Source of the DNA: Chloroflexota bacterium
GTDB taxonomy: Bacteria > Chloroflexota > Anaerolineae > Anaerolineales > VGOW01
Direction of reading: 5' to 3'
DNA length: 64,000 bases
Assembly (NCBI GenBank): GCA_016197225.1
Contig: JACPWC010000059.1
Span: 36,862-100,861, forward strand
The notes under the pieces were generated by a model. That model worked only from the letters and a program-made list of their open reading frames with translations, searched no databases and had not been told where the DNA came from. Shown here in pieces: positions 33,415 to 43,515 of this stretch. Position numbers and translations under genes: made by a program. Every line of letters begins with the position of its first letter. The stretch's first letter is position 1.

Positions 33415-34695
33415 ATGCCCCCCAAAGACATCCAATACTTCGACCAGGCCCAGATCACCATCAAAGCCGGCAACGGCGGCGACGGCATCGTGGCCTTCCG
33501 GCACGAGAAATTCATCCCGCTCGGCGGGCCGAGCGGCGGCGACGGCGGGCGAGGCGGCTCGGTCTTCCTCGTCTGCGACCCTACCCAAAACACCCTCTTC
33601 GTCTTTCAGCGCAAGCGCCACTACGCGGCTGAGAGCGGCAAGCCCGGCGGCGCGAAAAATATGTCCGGCAAGTCCGGCCCCGACCTCGAAATCAAAGCGC
33701 CGCCCGGCACGCTCGTTCGCGACGGGGAAACCGGCGACGTACTGGGCGACCTGACCGAGAAGGGTCAACGTTTGCTCATCGCCAAAGGCGGGCGGGGCGG
33801 GCGCGGCAACCAGCACTTCGCCTCGTCGCGCAACCAGGCCCCACGCACCGCCGAGCGCGGCGACCCCGGCGAGGCCCGCACCCTCAAGCTCGAACTCAAA
33901 CTCATCGCCGACATCGGCATCGTCGGCGCGCCCAACGCCGGCAAGTCCACCTACCTGGCCTCGGTCAGCGCCGCCCGCCCCAAGATCGCCGACTACCCCT
34001 TCACCACCCTCACCCCCAACCTGGGCGTGGCCGACCTGGGCAACTACAACACCGTCGTTCTGGCCGACATCCCCGGCCTCATCGAAGGCGCGCACCTCGG
34101 CTCGGGCCTCGGCTTCGCCTTCCTGCGTCACATTCAGCGCACCCGCGTCCTCATCCACATCCTCGACGGCCTCTCACCGGACCCCGTCGCCGACTTCAGC
34201 CAGATTCTCACCGAACTCTCGTTGTTCGACGAGAAGCTGATGGAGAAGCCGATGATCGTGGCCCTGAACAAGATGGACGTAGCGGACGTGGGCGAGAAGT
34301 GGCCCTCGGTGAAAGCCGAGATCGAAAAGCGCGGCTACGAGATCATGGCCGTTTCAGCCGCCACCCAAATGGGCGCCCGCGACCTGCTCAACCGCGCCAG
34401 CCAACTGCTGGCCGAAGCGCCGCCCGCGCCCGTCTACGAAGCCATGCCCGTTTACCGCCCCAGCGTTGACCCGGACGCCTTCAAGATTCACGACGAGGGC
34501 CGGGGCGTGTGGCGCGTGACCGGCAAACGCATCGAGCGCGCCGCCGAGATGACGATCTGGGAGTACGAAGATTCGGCTTTGCGCTTCCAGCAACTGCTTG
34601 AGGTGCTGGGCATCCGCGCCGCGCTCACCGAGGCGGGCGTGAAAGAGGGGGATACGGTGATGGTTGGCGATGCCGAGTTGGAGTGGAGCGATTAA
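33415..34695 (+). CDS. obg: Obg-family GTPase
   Basis: 426 residues. Obg fold with glycine-rich stretches (GGPSGGDGGRGGSVF, 1-160), G domain with GAPNAGKST (G1), FTTLTPNLG (G2), DIPGLIEGAHLGSGLG (G3), LNKMD (G4), and SAAT (G5), then an OCT C-terminal domain (about 350-426). Essential GTPase in late 50S ribosome assembly and stress or ppGpp response. It is followed by nadD, a common bacterial arrangement. Repeat DNA occupies its leader. Confidence 0.96.
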   Translation: MPPKDIQYFDQAQITIKAGNGGDGIVAFRHEKFIPLGGPSGGDGGRGGSVFLVCDPTQNTLFVFQRKRHYAAESGKPGGAKNMSGKSGPDLEIKAPPGTLVRDGETGDVLGDLTEKGQRLLIAKGGRGGRGNQHFASSRNQAPRTAERGDPGEARTLKLELKLIADIGIVGAPNAGKSTYLASVSAARPKIADYPFTTLTPNLGVADLGNYNTVVLADIPGLIEGAHLGSGLGFAFLRHIQRTRVLIHILDGLSPDPVADFSQILTELSLFDEKLMEKPMIVALNKMDVADVGEKWPSVKAEIEKRGYEIMAVSAATQMGARDLLNRASQLLAEAPPAPVYEAMPVYRPSVDPDAFKIHDEGRGVWRVTGKRIERAAEMTIWEYEDSALRFQQLLEVLGIRAALTEAGVKEGDTVMVGDAELEWSD

Positions 34696-34696
34696 T

Positions 34697-34764
34697 AGGA
34701 CGCAGATGAACGCAGATTTACACAGATTTTTTATCCGTGTTCATCTATGTAAATCTGTGTACAA
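34697..34764. repeat. gaacgcagatttacacagatt palindromic repeat
   Basis: Arms aaatctgtgt and acacagattt and gttcatct/agatgaac around a T-rich loop in the obg-nadD gap; related to 19557-19630. Confidence 0.7.
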
Positions 34765-34770
34765 ATTTAG

Positions 34771-35367
34771 GTGCGTTTAGGAATATTCGGTGGCACCTTC
34801 GATCCCCCTCACTTCGGCCATCTCGCGTTAGCCTCCGCCACTCGCGAGCAATTGAAATTGGATAAAGTGTTGTGGGTCGTCGCCGGCCAATCGCCCCTCA
34901 AACAGGATCGGCAACTCAGCCCGGAAGAAATTCGCGTCGAGATGGTGCAAGCCGCCATCGCCGATAACCCGGCCTTCACCCTCTCTCGCGTGGATTTGGA
35001 TCGGCCCGGCCCGCATTACACCGTCGAGACGCTTGAGATTTTGAGCCGCCAGTTTCCCGGCGCAGAACTTTATTTTCTGATGGGCGAAGATTCTTTGCGC
35101 GATTTGCCGAAGTGGCGGCGGCCCGGCGGCCTCATTCGTCTGGCGTTGCTGGCAGTGCTGGGGCGGCCCGGCGCTGAAGCCGACCTGGATGACTTGGAAG
35201 GAAGCATCCCCGGCGTGGCGGCCCGCATCGTCTGGGTCGAGTCGCCGCGCCTGGCAATTGCCTCCAGCGACATCCAGCAGCGCGTTCGCGAAGGTCAATC
35301 TGTGGAGGAAATGGTTCCGGGTGAAGTGCGGGCGATTATTGAGCGGGAGCAGTTGTATAAACAGTAA
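34771..35367 (+). CDS. nadD: Nicotinate-nucleotide adenylyltransferase
   Basis: 198 residues from GTG 34771. Nucleotidyltransferase motifs: GIFGGTFDPPHFGHL with the phosphate-binding HxGH-type histidines, FLMGEDSLRDLPKWRRP, and SSDIQQRVREGQSVEEMV (the ISSTxIR equivalent is IASSDIQQR). Converts nicotinate mononucleotide and ATP to deamido-NAD, the penultimate step of NAD synthesis. Cytoplasmic. Follows obg. Confidence 0.95.
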   Translation: MRLGIFGGTFDPPHFGHLALASATREQLKLDKVLWVVAGQSPLKQDRQLSPEEIRVEMVQAAIADNPAFTLSRVDLDRPGPHYTVETLEILSRQFPGAELYFLMGEDSLRDLPKWRRPGGLIRLALLAVLGRPGAEADLDDLEGSIPGVAARIVWVESPRLAIASSDIQQRVREGQSVEEMVPGEVRAIIEREQLYKQ

Positions 35368-35370
35368 GCC

Positions 35371-36945
35371 TCACAGCACTCTAAAACTTCTCGCTGCTGA
35401 CCATTGACTGAACTCCCCTTGAGCGTTCACTGCTCGCACACGCCAGTAGTACGTGCCAATTGGCAGGGCCGCTTCGGGCGTGTACTGTGAAGCCACTGTT
35501 CGCCCGCCCTGCCCGCGGCCAAGCAGGGTGGCAAAAGTTGTGCTGGTCGAAATCTGCACTTCGTAGTGCTCCAAGCCTGGAGTCGAATCGCTCCAATCCA
35601 GCGTAGGTTTGTTGTTGGTCACGGTTGCGCCGTTGGCAGGCAAGAGCAGGGCTGGCACGCTCGGCGGGTTGGGCGTATCGAAGTGCCGGACGCGAGACCA
35701 GACGCTAGATGTCCCATTCGACCTGTTTGCTCTTACCCGCCAGAATAGAGTTGTCCCCTTCGGCAAATCAATCGTCGGCGCGTAAGCCGACGATGTGACG
35801 TTCAAATTCTGCACCAGTCGGGTGAAATTCTGGTCGGTGGCAATTTGAAGATTGTAGGATGACGCTTCGCCCACCTTATCCCAATCAAACAGTGGCCGCA
35901 TCGTTTTTATGGAGGCAAGGCCCTTTGGCATTCGTGTGCATGGCGGCGGAAGGAGTAAATTGGTATTGGGAGCATACTCACGAGTAAAATGTACGCTATC
36001 AAGGAAAACGTCATAGGGTGCCTCCAAAGCGTTCCCATCTAATTGAATAGCAATGGCTAAATGATCATCAGATGGCGTGTCGGCAACAGGTGGGATAGTA
36101 ATGTCGAGAGCATGAGGTGGTTTTCCATCAATTGAAAATTCTTGATAATGAACTTCCTGGTTGGCCGTTATATTCCCTTTAAGAACTAATGTATGCCAGG
36201 CATTCCTTCTCAGTCTTACTTCTGAAGCAGGAAATGTACTCATGCCTGGAACCCCCACCCATTTTTCAGTTTGGCAAGGATTCCAATAGCGCCATTGCGG
36301 CGCGCCGTCACCAACATTTTGCCATTGCAGGGCAAATTCGTAACGATTGGACTTGTGCCATTTGTTCATGGTGAACTCAATCGCCTGGATCTTAGAAGTC
36401 GAACCAGCCTCATTGTTGAAGGTGGTTGAATCAAGCCAAAATGTCATGGTCAGATCAAATGAAACTGCATTTGGCTCGGATGGGAGATTTCGGTAACAAT
36501 GCACATTCGCGTAACCGGTGTTGTCTGGGGCAGACGTTGGTGTAGGAGCAGGAGGGGGGATAGGAGTTGCTAATCCCGTTATAGAACATTGGAGAGTTGT
36601 GCCACCAACAGGTCCTATTGTTGTTGGTTCCTGGCTTGGTATAGGCGTTGGCGGTGGAGTATTTATTTTGCGCCAGGTGGGCCATTGGCCCGAGGGCGAC
36701 TGTTCACAAAAGACGCCCCAATACCCGTGGTCACTGTCCAAGAAGAATGTGTCCGAATTGGGCGTTTGCGTTAGCGGCGCGGCATAACATGGATGAGGAG
36801 TAAGGCTAGGTGTTTGAGTAATAAGGGCCGAAGTTTCTTCAGAGGCTCTGGTTGGAAACACAGAGCCAAGAAGGACAACAATCAAGGTGCCAAACAGAAT
36901 CGCCAGTGCTCGTTTCGCCTCTAACGCCTTGCCTGGTGATTTCAT
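35371..36945 (-). CDS. Secreted protein with LamG-like and fibronectin-III-like domains
   Basis: 524 residues from ATG 36945, which has ribosome site GGGAG 6 nt upstream. Signal peptide (ALAILFGTLIVVLLGSVFPTRA). A Thr/Pro-rich segment (about 30-140) separates a beta-sandwich region resembling concanavalin-like domains (about 145-320) from two Fn3-like modules (for example PLFDWDKVGEASSYNLQIA and PTLDWSDSTPGLEHYEVQIS). No catalytic residues recognised. Probably a surface or extracellular binding protein. Less GC-rich than neighbours in its middle, which may mark acquisition. Confidence 0.75.
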   Translation of the reverse strand: MKSPGKALEAKRALAILFGTLIVVLLGSVFPTRASEETSALITQTPSLTPHPCYAAPLTQTPNSDTFFLDSDHGYWGVFCEQSPSGQWPTWRKINTPPPTPIPSQEPTTIGPVGGTTLQCSITGLATPIPPPAPTPTSAPDNTGYANVHCYRNLPSEPNAVSFDLTMTFWLDSTTFNNEAGSTSKIQAIEFTMNKWHKSNRYEFALQWQNVGDGAPQWRYWNPCQTEKWVGVPGMSTFPASEVRLRRNAWHTLVLKGNITANQEVHYQEFSIDGKPPHALDITIPPVADTPSDDHLAIAIQLDGNALEAPYDVFLDSVHFTREYAPNTNLLLPPPCTRMPKGLASIKTMRPLFDWDKVGEASSYNLQIATDQNFTRLVQNLNVTSSAYAPTIDLPKGTTLFWRVRANRSNGTSSVWSRVRHFDTPNPPSVPALLLPANGATVTNNKPTLDWSDSTPGLEHYEVQISTSTTFATLLGRGQGGRTVASQYTPEAALPIGTYYWRVRAVNAQGEFSQWSAARSFRVL

Positions 36946-37039
36946 AGTATCTCCCTGCATCGGATTAAGCCGAAATCGTCAACCAAGAATACACCTTTTC
37001 CACTTTCAACGCGCCAGCCTTTGACATTCAACAAAGCTA

Positions 37040-37597
37040 TCAAGGGATTGGCGTTGGGGCATCTGGGTTCTTGAGCCTATAAGCCTGCTCAACTCCATCT
37101 CGGTTGTAGTATCCAGCAAAAAGAACAGAATTGAGGGGAGCGTTAACTGCAACTCCAGGTGGAATAATCGTTGCGTTTGCTATCGTCTTGTCGGCATATT
37201 GAAGCATGATGCCCCATGTTGTGAGTACAACTATTTCGCCGTTGAGAACTTGATGATAGGCGCAATCTGCCTGCCAGTCAGTCAAAGGCACAGGATTCCC
37301 AGCAATAATTGCCCCCACCTCTTTTCCTTTGCATCTCGTGTCGGCGATAAATGTTGCTGTTGGTTGAGCAGCAGGTGTTAATGACAGCAGGTTTGTACTT
37401 GATTGAGGGGAAACAAAATAGCCAACAAAGCCAGCGATGACAAGAAGCGCGCCGAAAACCCCGAGGAAAATTGACTGCAGAGGAGTTAGTTGAATCAGGA
37501 GTTCTTTCAAATGAATTGTTCTAATAATAGCGATACATACGGCAATTGCTCCGATAATCAAAGCGGCTGTCGGTAGAGCAATATCCTTTAGTGACAT
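37040..37597 (-). CDS. Two-helix membrane protein, unrecognised
   Basis: 185 residues. Helices at about 8-28 and 40-62, then an extracytoplasmic domain with two Cys (TRCKGKEVG and DCAYHQV) that may pair. No family recognised. It is AT-richer than the flanking kinase gene. Same strand as, and downstream of, the kinase gene, 67 nt away; the intervening bases show nothing notable. Confidence 0.6.
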   Translation of the reverse strand: MSLKDIALPTAALIIGAIAVCIAIIRTIHLKELLIQLTPLQSIFLGVFGALLVIAGFVGYFVSPQSSTNLLSLTPAAQPTATFIADTRCKGKEVGAIIAGNPVPLTDWQADCAYHQVLNGEIVVLTTWGIMLQYADKTIANATIIPPGVAVNAPLNSVLFAGYYNRDGVEQAYRLKNPDAPTPIP

Positions 37598-37663
37598 GAA
37601 GCCTCAGATAGCCAGCGGAACCTACGCTATTGGTCCAAATGCCCAGCCAACATTACTCAGTGC

Positions 37664-39421
37664 TCAGGGAATCGCCAGCATCACCGCCAGTTGCCCCCAC
37701 CACGTTTGCAGAAGGCTGAGTGACTGCTCAACCGTTGGCAGTTGGCAACCGCTCAACCCTTGCGTTGCCACGCACGGCCACCAGGTCGCGCCCACCGTCA
37801 ACAGCCACAACCCGGCAGTCACCATCACCGCAAGCATCACCGCCTCGCGAATGAAGTACCAGCCCGGCTGGCGGGCAACCTTGACGGCGTAACTTTCGAC
37901 ATGCGGCCCGTAAGCGCGCTCGGTCTTCACGTCCAGCTTGAGGGGCGGGCGGTTTTTGGATTTTCGCACCGAACGCGGCGGGGCGACGATCTTCACCGTT
38001 TGCTTGTCGTTCAAGTCCAGGGTAAGCACGTCGGGCGAAAGTTTCACCCGGTCGTCGCTGGAGCGCAGTTCCACGCGAGCGTAGCCCGGCCCTTTGTTGA
38101 CGAGGGTGAACTCGCCGCGCCCGGTGCGGGTGAAAAATGACCGGGCCACCGTCAACGGGTCGGGTTCAATGACCAGCGCCGGGGCCGGGCGCCCCGGATC
38201 GAGTGTTTGCAGACACAACTCCAATGCTTCGTGCTCGTCAAGGCGCTTGTCGCGAATGTCGCGCACGGCCTGAGCCAGGTCGCCCCGAAAGCACTGCGCT
38301 TCGAGCCAGCGGGCCAGCGCATCGTCGTGATATAAAAAGTCCAGCGCCTCGTCAAGATGATGATCGGCCAGCATGGCGAACTCGGCTTCGGAGTGGGCGG
38401 CGTCGCCGCCGGGGAAGACCAGAGGCCGCGTCACCGTGACCGGGGCAGAGACGTTGCCGGGCCGGTTCTTCGCTTCGCGAATGGCGACGTGTCGATTCTG
38501 AAATTGGATCGCGGTCGGGCGTTGAGCCGGTTCGGTGGTGGTGGCCGCCAACAACAAGTCTTGAACGTCTTTGGGAATATCAAGCTCTTCAAAATCGGGT
38601 GGGGTCAGGCCGGCGTGAGGGGTGAAGCGCTGGCCCGTCATCTGTTCGCGCCGCACCAGGTCGGGGTAAATGCCCAGCCCGGCCAGCATCAGGTAAGCCG
38701 TCATGCCAACGGCATAAACGTCCGACATCGGCGACGGGCCGCCGCGCCAGTGATCCCAACTGGCAAAGCCCGGCGTGCCGGCCGCCGCGCCGCTCTCGGT
38801 GCTCCAGCTTCCGGGGATGGATTGCTGGCGGGCCAGACCGAAGTCCACCAGGAACAAGCGCCCGGTATCGTCTTCGATGATGTTGTCGAGTTTCACATCG
38901 CCGTGCACCACCGGCTCGGGGCGCGAGTGCATGTAATGCAGAGCCGAAAGCATTTGCTCCAGGCGCTGGCTGAGATCGTCCCAGGCCATCGGCCCGTTGG
39001 CGTAAAGTTTCTGCTTCAACGTTTCGCCGGTCACGTACTTCATCACCAGATACTCGGCCTTCTCGTCAGAGAAGGTGTCGAGCACTTCGGGGATGTTGGC
39101 GTGGCCCGGCGTGTTGAGGCCGGCCAGCAGTTTCAGTTCGCGTTCAAAGAAACGGCGGATGGTGTTGGCCTGTTCGGGCGAGCCGGGCGCAAGCTCAACA
39201 CGCTTGATGGCCACCGGTTTGCGGGTGCGAATGTCGTTCGCCAGGTAAGTGTGGGCAAAGCCGCCCTCGCCGAGACTGCGCTCAATCTTGTAACGATTGT
39301 CCAGCGGCGGGGAATCGGGCAATAACTGCTGGCACTCGCCGCAGAAGATTTTATTGTTTTGAGAAGTCTCGTGCCCGCAAACCGGGCAGGTTCGAAGCAA
39401 CGACTTTGTGACCAATTCCAT
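37664..39421 (-). CDS. Ser/Thr protein kinase with N-terminal zinc ribbon and membrane helix
   Basis: 585 residues. N-terminal zinc ribbon CPVCGHETSQNNKIFCGECQ (12-31), kinase domain with LGEGGFAHTYLA, VAIKRVEL, VHGDVKLDNII, and DFGLARQ (about 45-310). The usual HRD is HGD, which classes it as a non-RD kinase likely active without activation-loop phosphorylation. A beta-rich region follows (about 410-535), then a C-terminal membrane helix (VMLAVMVTAGLWLLTV), so the kinase is probably on the inner face. The small zinc-ribbon gene lies 9 nt upstream, in the same operon. Confidence 0.88.
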   Translation of the reverse strand: MELVTKSLLRTCPVCGHETSQNNKIFCGECQQLLPDSPPLDNRYKIERSLGEGGFAHTYLANDIRTRKPVAIKRVELAPGSPEQANTIRRFFERELKLLAGLNTPGHANIPEVLDTFSDEKAEYLVMKYVTGETLKQKLYANGPMAWDDLSQRLEQMLSALHYMHSRPEPVVHGDVKLDNIIEDDTGRLFLVDFGLARQQSIPGSWSTESGAAAGTPGFASWDHWRGGPSPMSDVYAVGMTAYLMLAGLGIYPDLVRREQMTGQRFTPHAGLTPPDFEELDIPKDVQDLLLAATTTEPAQRPTAIQFQNRHVAIREAKNRPGNVSAPVTVTRPLVFPGGDAAHSEAEFAMLADHHLDEALDFLYHDDALARWLEAQCFRGDLAQAVRDIRDKRLDEHEALELCLQTLDPGRPAPALVIEPDPLTVARSFFTRTGRGEFTLVNKGPGYARVELRSSDDRVKLSPDVLTLDLNDKQTVKIVAPPRSVRKSKNRPPLKLDVKTERAYGPHVESYAVKVARQPGWYFIREAVMLAVMVTAGLWLLTVGATWWPCVATQGLSGCQLPTVEQSLSLLQTWWGQLAVMLAIP

Positions 39422-39430
39422 GCTGGATGT

Positions 39431-39637
39431 TTAACTGGGACTCTCGGCGCTGGCCGGTTTACGGGGCAACCGCCTCTTGAGTTCCGAAACCTGAATCTTT
39501 AATGCCCGGCGGCACTTCGGGCAATTTTCCACGTGGTGGATCGCTTTGGCCGCCTGGGCGGCGGCCACGGCCGCTTCCACTGTTTCAGTCTTCATCGTAA
39601 AGTTCCAACCACACCATTGACAACGCACCTGCATCAT
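39431..39637 (-). CDS. Small double-Cys-pair zinc-ribbon protein
   Basis: 68 residues, ribosome site GGAGG 5 nt before ATG ATG. CQWCGWNF then NCPKCRRALKIQ: two CxxC pairs 30 residues apart with a helix between them and HHVENC, typical of a zinc knuckle. Function unknown. Stop is 9 nt before the kinase start, so it is likely translated with it; the kinase itself begins with a similar ribbon, hinting at a shared partner. Confidence 0.75.
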   Translation of the reverse strand: MMQVRCQWCGWNFTMKTETVEAAVAAAQAAKAIHHVENCPKCRRALKIQVSELKRRLPRKPASAESPS

Positions 39638-39726
39638 ATTGACCTCCGGTCATATTTTAGTTGGTCGTGGGTTACGAAAACGTTTCAATCCACGATCATT
39701 CCTGGCAAGCATTTCAATACTCTACC

Positions 39727-40665
39727 TTATTTATGTTGGGACGCAAGTAATATCCCGACGAGGATCAGACCGCCGCCGCCGAGTTTGAGCGGCCCCGGCG
39801 CTTCGTTCAACAGCATCACCGCCAGTATCGTCGAGCCAACCGGCTCGCCCAACACTGTCACCGAGACGTAGGTCGCCGAGAGATAACGCAAAGCCCAGTT
39901 GAAGGCCGAATGGCCGATAAGTTGCGGCACGAGGGCCAACACGGCCATCCAAAAGTAAGCGGCGGGCGGGTAGCCAACTAACGGCTGGCGGCTGACGATA
40001 ACCGTAGTGAGCAGGGTGATGGCCGCTGTGCTGTAACTCAAAAAGATGTAAGGGATGAGGGAGACGCGAAGCGCCTCGCGCAGCCGTCGCCCGATAAGCC
40101 AGTAAAAGGCAATGGCAACCGCGCCGGCCAAAGCCAGCAGGTCGCCGGCAAAAGCCCGGCCCTGCACGAAGTCGGCCAGGGGCGGGCAGGCAACCCCCCC
40201 GCGAGAGACGGCGCATACGTCGGCCAGACCGACGATGACGCCGCCGATCAGGGAGACGATCAGGCCAATGATCAACGCCCGGCTCATCTTTTCCCGCCAG
40301 GCCACGAACGAGAGGACGCCGACGAGCAACGGCGAAATGCTCACCAGCACGGCGGAACTGGCGACGGTGGTGAATTGAAGTGAGGTGATCCAGGCGGCGA
40401 AGTGCGCGGCCAGAAAGACCCCGGTTCCGCCGGCCAGCAACAAGTCGCGCCGGGTGAGGCGGGCCAGCTCGGCGCGGTGGCGGGCGGCGACCAGGGCGGC
40501 CAGCGCCAGCGAGGCAAACGCGAGGCGGTAGGTTGCGATGACCAACGGCGGCGCGCCTGCGGCCAGCGCATAGCGGATGATGATGGACGCCGCCGAGACG
40601 GCCAGCACGCCGATGACGATGCCAAGATAAGGGTGAAGGGCGGGGCGAGGCGCTGAGGTGGACAC
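39727..40665 (-). CDS. EamA-family (DMT) transporter
   Basis: 312 residues from GTG 40665, ten predicted helices in two EamA halves (GIVIGVLAVSAASIIIRYAL first; LLALAGAVAIAFYWLIGRRL second) with the usual GEP motif near the end (VTVLGEPVGSTILAVMLLNE). Drug/metabolite transporters of this type export amino acids or other small metabolites. Substrate unknown. Divergent from sodA; 118 nt between, containing the sodA promoter. Confidence 0.88.
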   Translation of the reverse strand: MSTSAPRPALHPYLGIVIGVLAVSAASIIIRYALAAGAPPLVIATYRLAFASLALAALVAARHRAELARLTRRDLLLAGGTGVFLAAHFAAWITSLQFTTVASSAVLVSISPLLVGVLSFVAWREKMSRALIIGLIVSLIGGVIVGLADVCAVSRGGVACPPLADFVQGRAFAGDLLALAGAVAIAFYWLIGRRLREALRVSLIPYIFLSYSTAAITLLTTVIVSRQPLVGYPPAAYFWMAVLALVPQLIGHSAFNWALRYLSATYVSVTVLGEPVGSTILAVMLLNEAPGPLKLGGGGLILVGILLASQHK

Positions 40666-40701
40666 GTTTTGAAACGATTCTAGCGCAAGTTATGCTTTAG
40701 C

Positions 40702-40730
40702 TTGACAACGATTTTCTATGAGGCTAAAAT
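40702..40730 (+). promoter_or_regulatory. Sigma-70-type promoter of the superoxide dismutase gene
   Basis: TTGACA, exactly 17 nt, TAAAAT. Ribosome site AAGGAG at 40771-40776, 7 nt before ATG 40784. Leader about 45 nt. Confidence 0.75.
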
Positions 40731-40783
40731 CACAAACAGTCAGAACTTAGCCAAGTTAAATTAAACATCAAAGGAGATGTCGC

Positions 40784-41389
<606 letters not shown>

Positions 41390-41411
41390 AAAATTCTCTC
41401 AGGAGACAATT

Positions 41412-41828
41412 ATGACTCACATTATCACCAGTTTGTGCCTGCGCGATGGCGCATGCATTGAGGTCTGCCCGGTCGAGTGCATCATTCCGGGCACACCGTC
41501 GGACGAATGGCCGTGGATGTATATTGATCCCGACACCTGCATTGACTGCGGCGCCTGCATTCCCGAATGCCCCTTTGAGGCCATCTTCCCCGAAGATGAA
41601 GTGCCGGGCGACTTCAGCAAGGCCGGCATGCGCGTGAGCGCCCCGCAAGACTCGAACTTTGCCGACAAGGCCACTGAAGAACACGAAGTGGAAAGTGAAA
41701 AGGGCAAAGAGCACATTATGCTCAAGCAAACGTACGTGCTGGCCGATGGCGACGTGATTGACCTCAGAGCCGACAACCAGAAGAACTACGACTACTTCAA
41801 GGGTGGGCCGGGCTATCCCGCCAAATAA
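41412..41828 (+). CDS. 7Fe/8Fe-type ferredoxin
   Basis: 138 residues. Cluster-binding Cys: C9, C15, C19, C23 in SLCLRDGACIEVCPVECII, and C43, C46, C49, C53 in DTCIDCGACIPECPFEA. The spacing in the first set (Cx5Cx3C) suits a [3Fe-4S] or altered cluster, the second a regular [4Fe-4S]. The tail of about 75 residues is longer than in FdxA. Low-potential electron carrier, cytoplasmic. Sits between sodA and a strong terminator, suggesting an oxidative-stress or redox operon. Confidence 0.92.
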   Translation: MTHIITSLCLRDGACIEVCPVECIIPGTPSDEWPWMYIDPDTCIDCGACIPECPFEAIFPEDEVPGDFSKAGMRVSAPQDSNFADKATEEHEVESEKGKEHIMLKQTYVLADGDVIDLRADNQKNYDYFKGGPGYPAK

Positions 41829-41850
41829 TTGATCCTCCCTGCTGTGGGTC

Positions 41851-41882
41851 AGAGAGAGCCTCCTCCGGCTCTCTCTTTTTTT
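41851..41882 (+). terminator. Rho-independent terminator of the sod-ferredoxin operon
   Basis: Ten-bp stem agagagagcc/ggctctctct, loop tcctcc, then T7. Confidence 0.93.
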
Positions 41883-41916
41883 GCCAAACAGCTAAGAAAT
41901 CACTGCCGTTTGTCAT

Positions 41917-41945
41917 TTGACTCGCCGATCCCGGCGCGATATATT
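41917..41945 (+). promoter_or_regulatory. Promoter of the aspartase/fumarase-family gene
   Basis: TTGACT, 17-nt spacer, TATATT; ribosome site AAGGAG just before ATG 41998. Confidence 0.7.
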
Positions 41946-41997
41946 TCTGTGACGCGACGCGGCCAAATCACGTAACCAATTTTGAAGGAGTTGCCTC

Positions 41998-43446
41998 ATG
42001 TCCAACTTTAGAACCGAAAAAGACTCGCTTGGCGAACTGCAAGTGCCAGCCGACGCGCTTTACGGCGTGCAGACTCAACGCGCCGTGCTCAACTTTCCAA
42101 TCTCCGGGATGCGGCCCTGGCGGGCCTTCATCTGGAGCATGGCTCTGATCAAACGGGCCGCCGCCGATGTCAACCGCGACCTCGGCCTGCTCGACCCGGC
42201 CAAAGCCGGGGCCATCGTCGCCGCCGCCGCCGAAGTCATGGACGGCAAATGGGACTCGCAGTTTGTCGTCGATCCCATCCAGGCCGGAGCCGGGACTTCG
42301 CACAACATGAACGCTAACGAAGTCCTCGCCAACCTGGCCTCCGAAAAGATGGGCGGGACACGGGGCAACTACCTCGTCAAGCCCAACGACGATGTGAACA
42401 TGGCCCAGTCTACCAACGACACCATTCCGACCGCGATCCGGCTGGGGTGCTTGTGGCGGCTGGACGAATTGCTGGCGGCGGTGGACAACCTGCACGGCGC
42501 GCTCGCGGCCAAAGCAACCGAGTTCGATGGCGTCGTCAAATCGGGCCGCACCCATTTGCAGGATGCCGTGCCGGTTCGCCTCGGCCAGGAGTTTGGCGGC
42601 TACGCCAAAGCGGTGGCTCGCGACCGCGAACGAATCGCCCGCGCCGCCGAAGGTCTGCGGCGGCTGGGCATCGGCGGCACGGCCACCGGCACCGGCCTCA
42701 ACGCTCACCCCGAATATCACGCCCGCATGGTCAAACGATTGAGCGAGATCAGCGGGATCAAGTTATATGAATCCGATAACCTGTTTGAGAGCATGCAATC
42801 CATGGCCGATGCTGCCGACTTCTCGGCCTCGCTTCGGACTCTGGCCGTCACCCTGATTCGGATCGCCAACGACATCCGCCTGCTCTCGTCCGGCCCCAGC
42901 ACCGGCCTTGACGAGATTCGTCTGCCCGCCGTTCAACCCGGATCGTCCATCATGCCCGGCAAGGTGAACCCGGTGCTGGCCGAGATGATGGACATGGCGA
43001 TGTTCCATGTGCAAGGCTGCGACTTCACCGTGTCGCTGGCGGCCCAGGCCGGCCAACTGGAACTCAACGTGATGATGCCCATCATCGCCCACAACCTGTT
43101 TGAGGCAATGCAGGTGATGATCGGCGCGGTGAACGCCTTTGCCGACAAGTGTGTGAAGGGCATCGTCGCCCAACGCGAGAAGGCTGAAGGCTGGCTCGCC
43201 AAAAACGCGATCGTCGCCACCGCCCTCAACCCGCTCATTGGCTACATGATCGCCGCCGAGCTGGTGAAGGAGGCCATGAAGCGCAACATGACCATCCGCG
43301 AAGTGGCGGCAGAACGGATCGCCAAAGGCGAACTAACAAACAAGGATAGCGGCGCGTTGATCACGCTGGCTGATATTGACGGCGTGCTGGGCGACATCCG
43401 CAAGCTGACTGAAGGCGGCCTCGGCGGCCCGGCGGGCGGCGGATGA
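41998..43446 (+). CDS. Class II fumarase/aspartase superfamily lyase, probably aspartate ammonia-lyase
   Basis: 482 residues. Superfamily signatures: GTSHNMNANEVLAN, VKSGRTHLQDAVP, and the mobile catalytic loop QPGSSIMPGKVNPV with its Ser. The segment LDEIRLPAVQPG before the loop resembles aspartases, while TGTGLNAHPEY resembles class II fumarases; I favour aspartate ammonia-lyase (Asp to fumarate plus ammonia) but fumarase is possible. Homotetrameric, cytoplasmic. Own promoter and followed by a REP-like hairpin at 43464. Confidence 0.85.
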   Translation: MSNFRTEKDSLGELQVPADALYGVQTQRAVLNFPISGMRPWRAFIWSMALIKRAAADVNRDLGLLDPAKAGAIVAAAAEVMDGKWDSQFVVDPIQAGAGTSHNMNANEVLANLASEKMGGTRGNYLVKPNDDVNMAQSTNDTIPTAIRLGCLWRLDELLAAVDNLHGALAAKATEFDGVVKSGRTHLQDAVPVRLGQEFGGYAKAVARDRERIARAAEGLRRLGIGGTATGTGLNAHPEYHARMVKRLSEISGIKLYESDNLFESMQSMADAADFSASLRTLAVTLIRIANDIRLLSSGPSTGLDEIRLPAVQPGSSIMPGKVNPVLAEMMDMAMFHVQGCDFTVSLAAQAGQLELNVMMPIIAHNLFEAMQVMIGAVNAFADKCVKGIVAQREKAEGWLAKNAIVATALNPLIGYMIAAELVKEAMKRNMTIREVAAERIAKGELTNKDSGALITLADIDGVLGDIRKLTEGGLGGPAGGG

Positions 43447-43463
43447 CAAATTAGCGGATTTCT

Positions 43464-43490
43464 GCAGGGCGAATTGTCAATTCGCCCTGC
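43464..43490. repeat. REP-like hairpin, gcagggcgaatt stem
   Basis: Twelve-bp perfect stem with loop gtc. Almost the same sequence as 57781-57809. Confidence 0.8.
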
Positions 43491-43515
43491 AATTTCCAAT
43501 TCCCGAGGCTTTCCT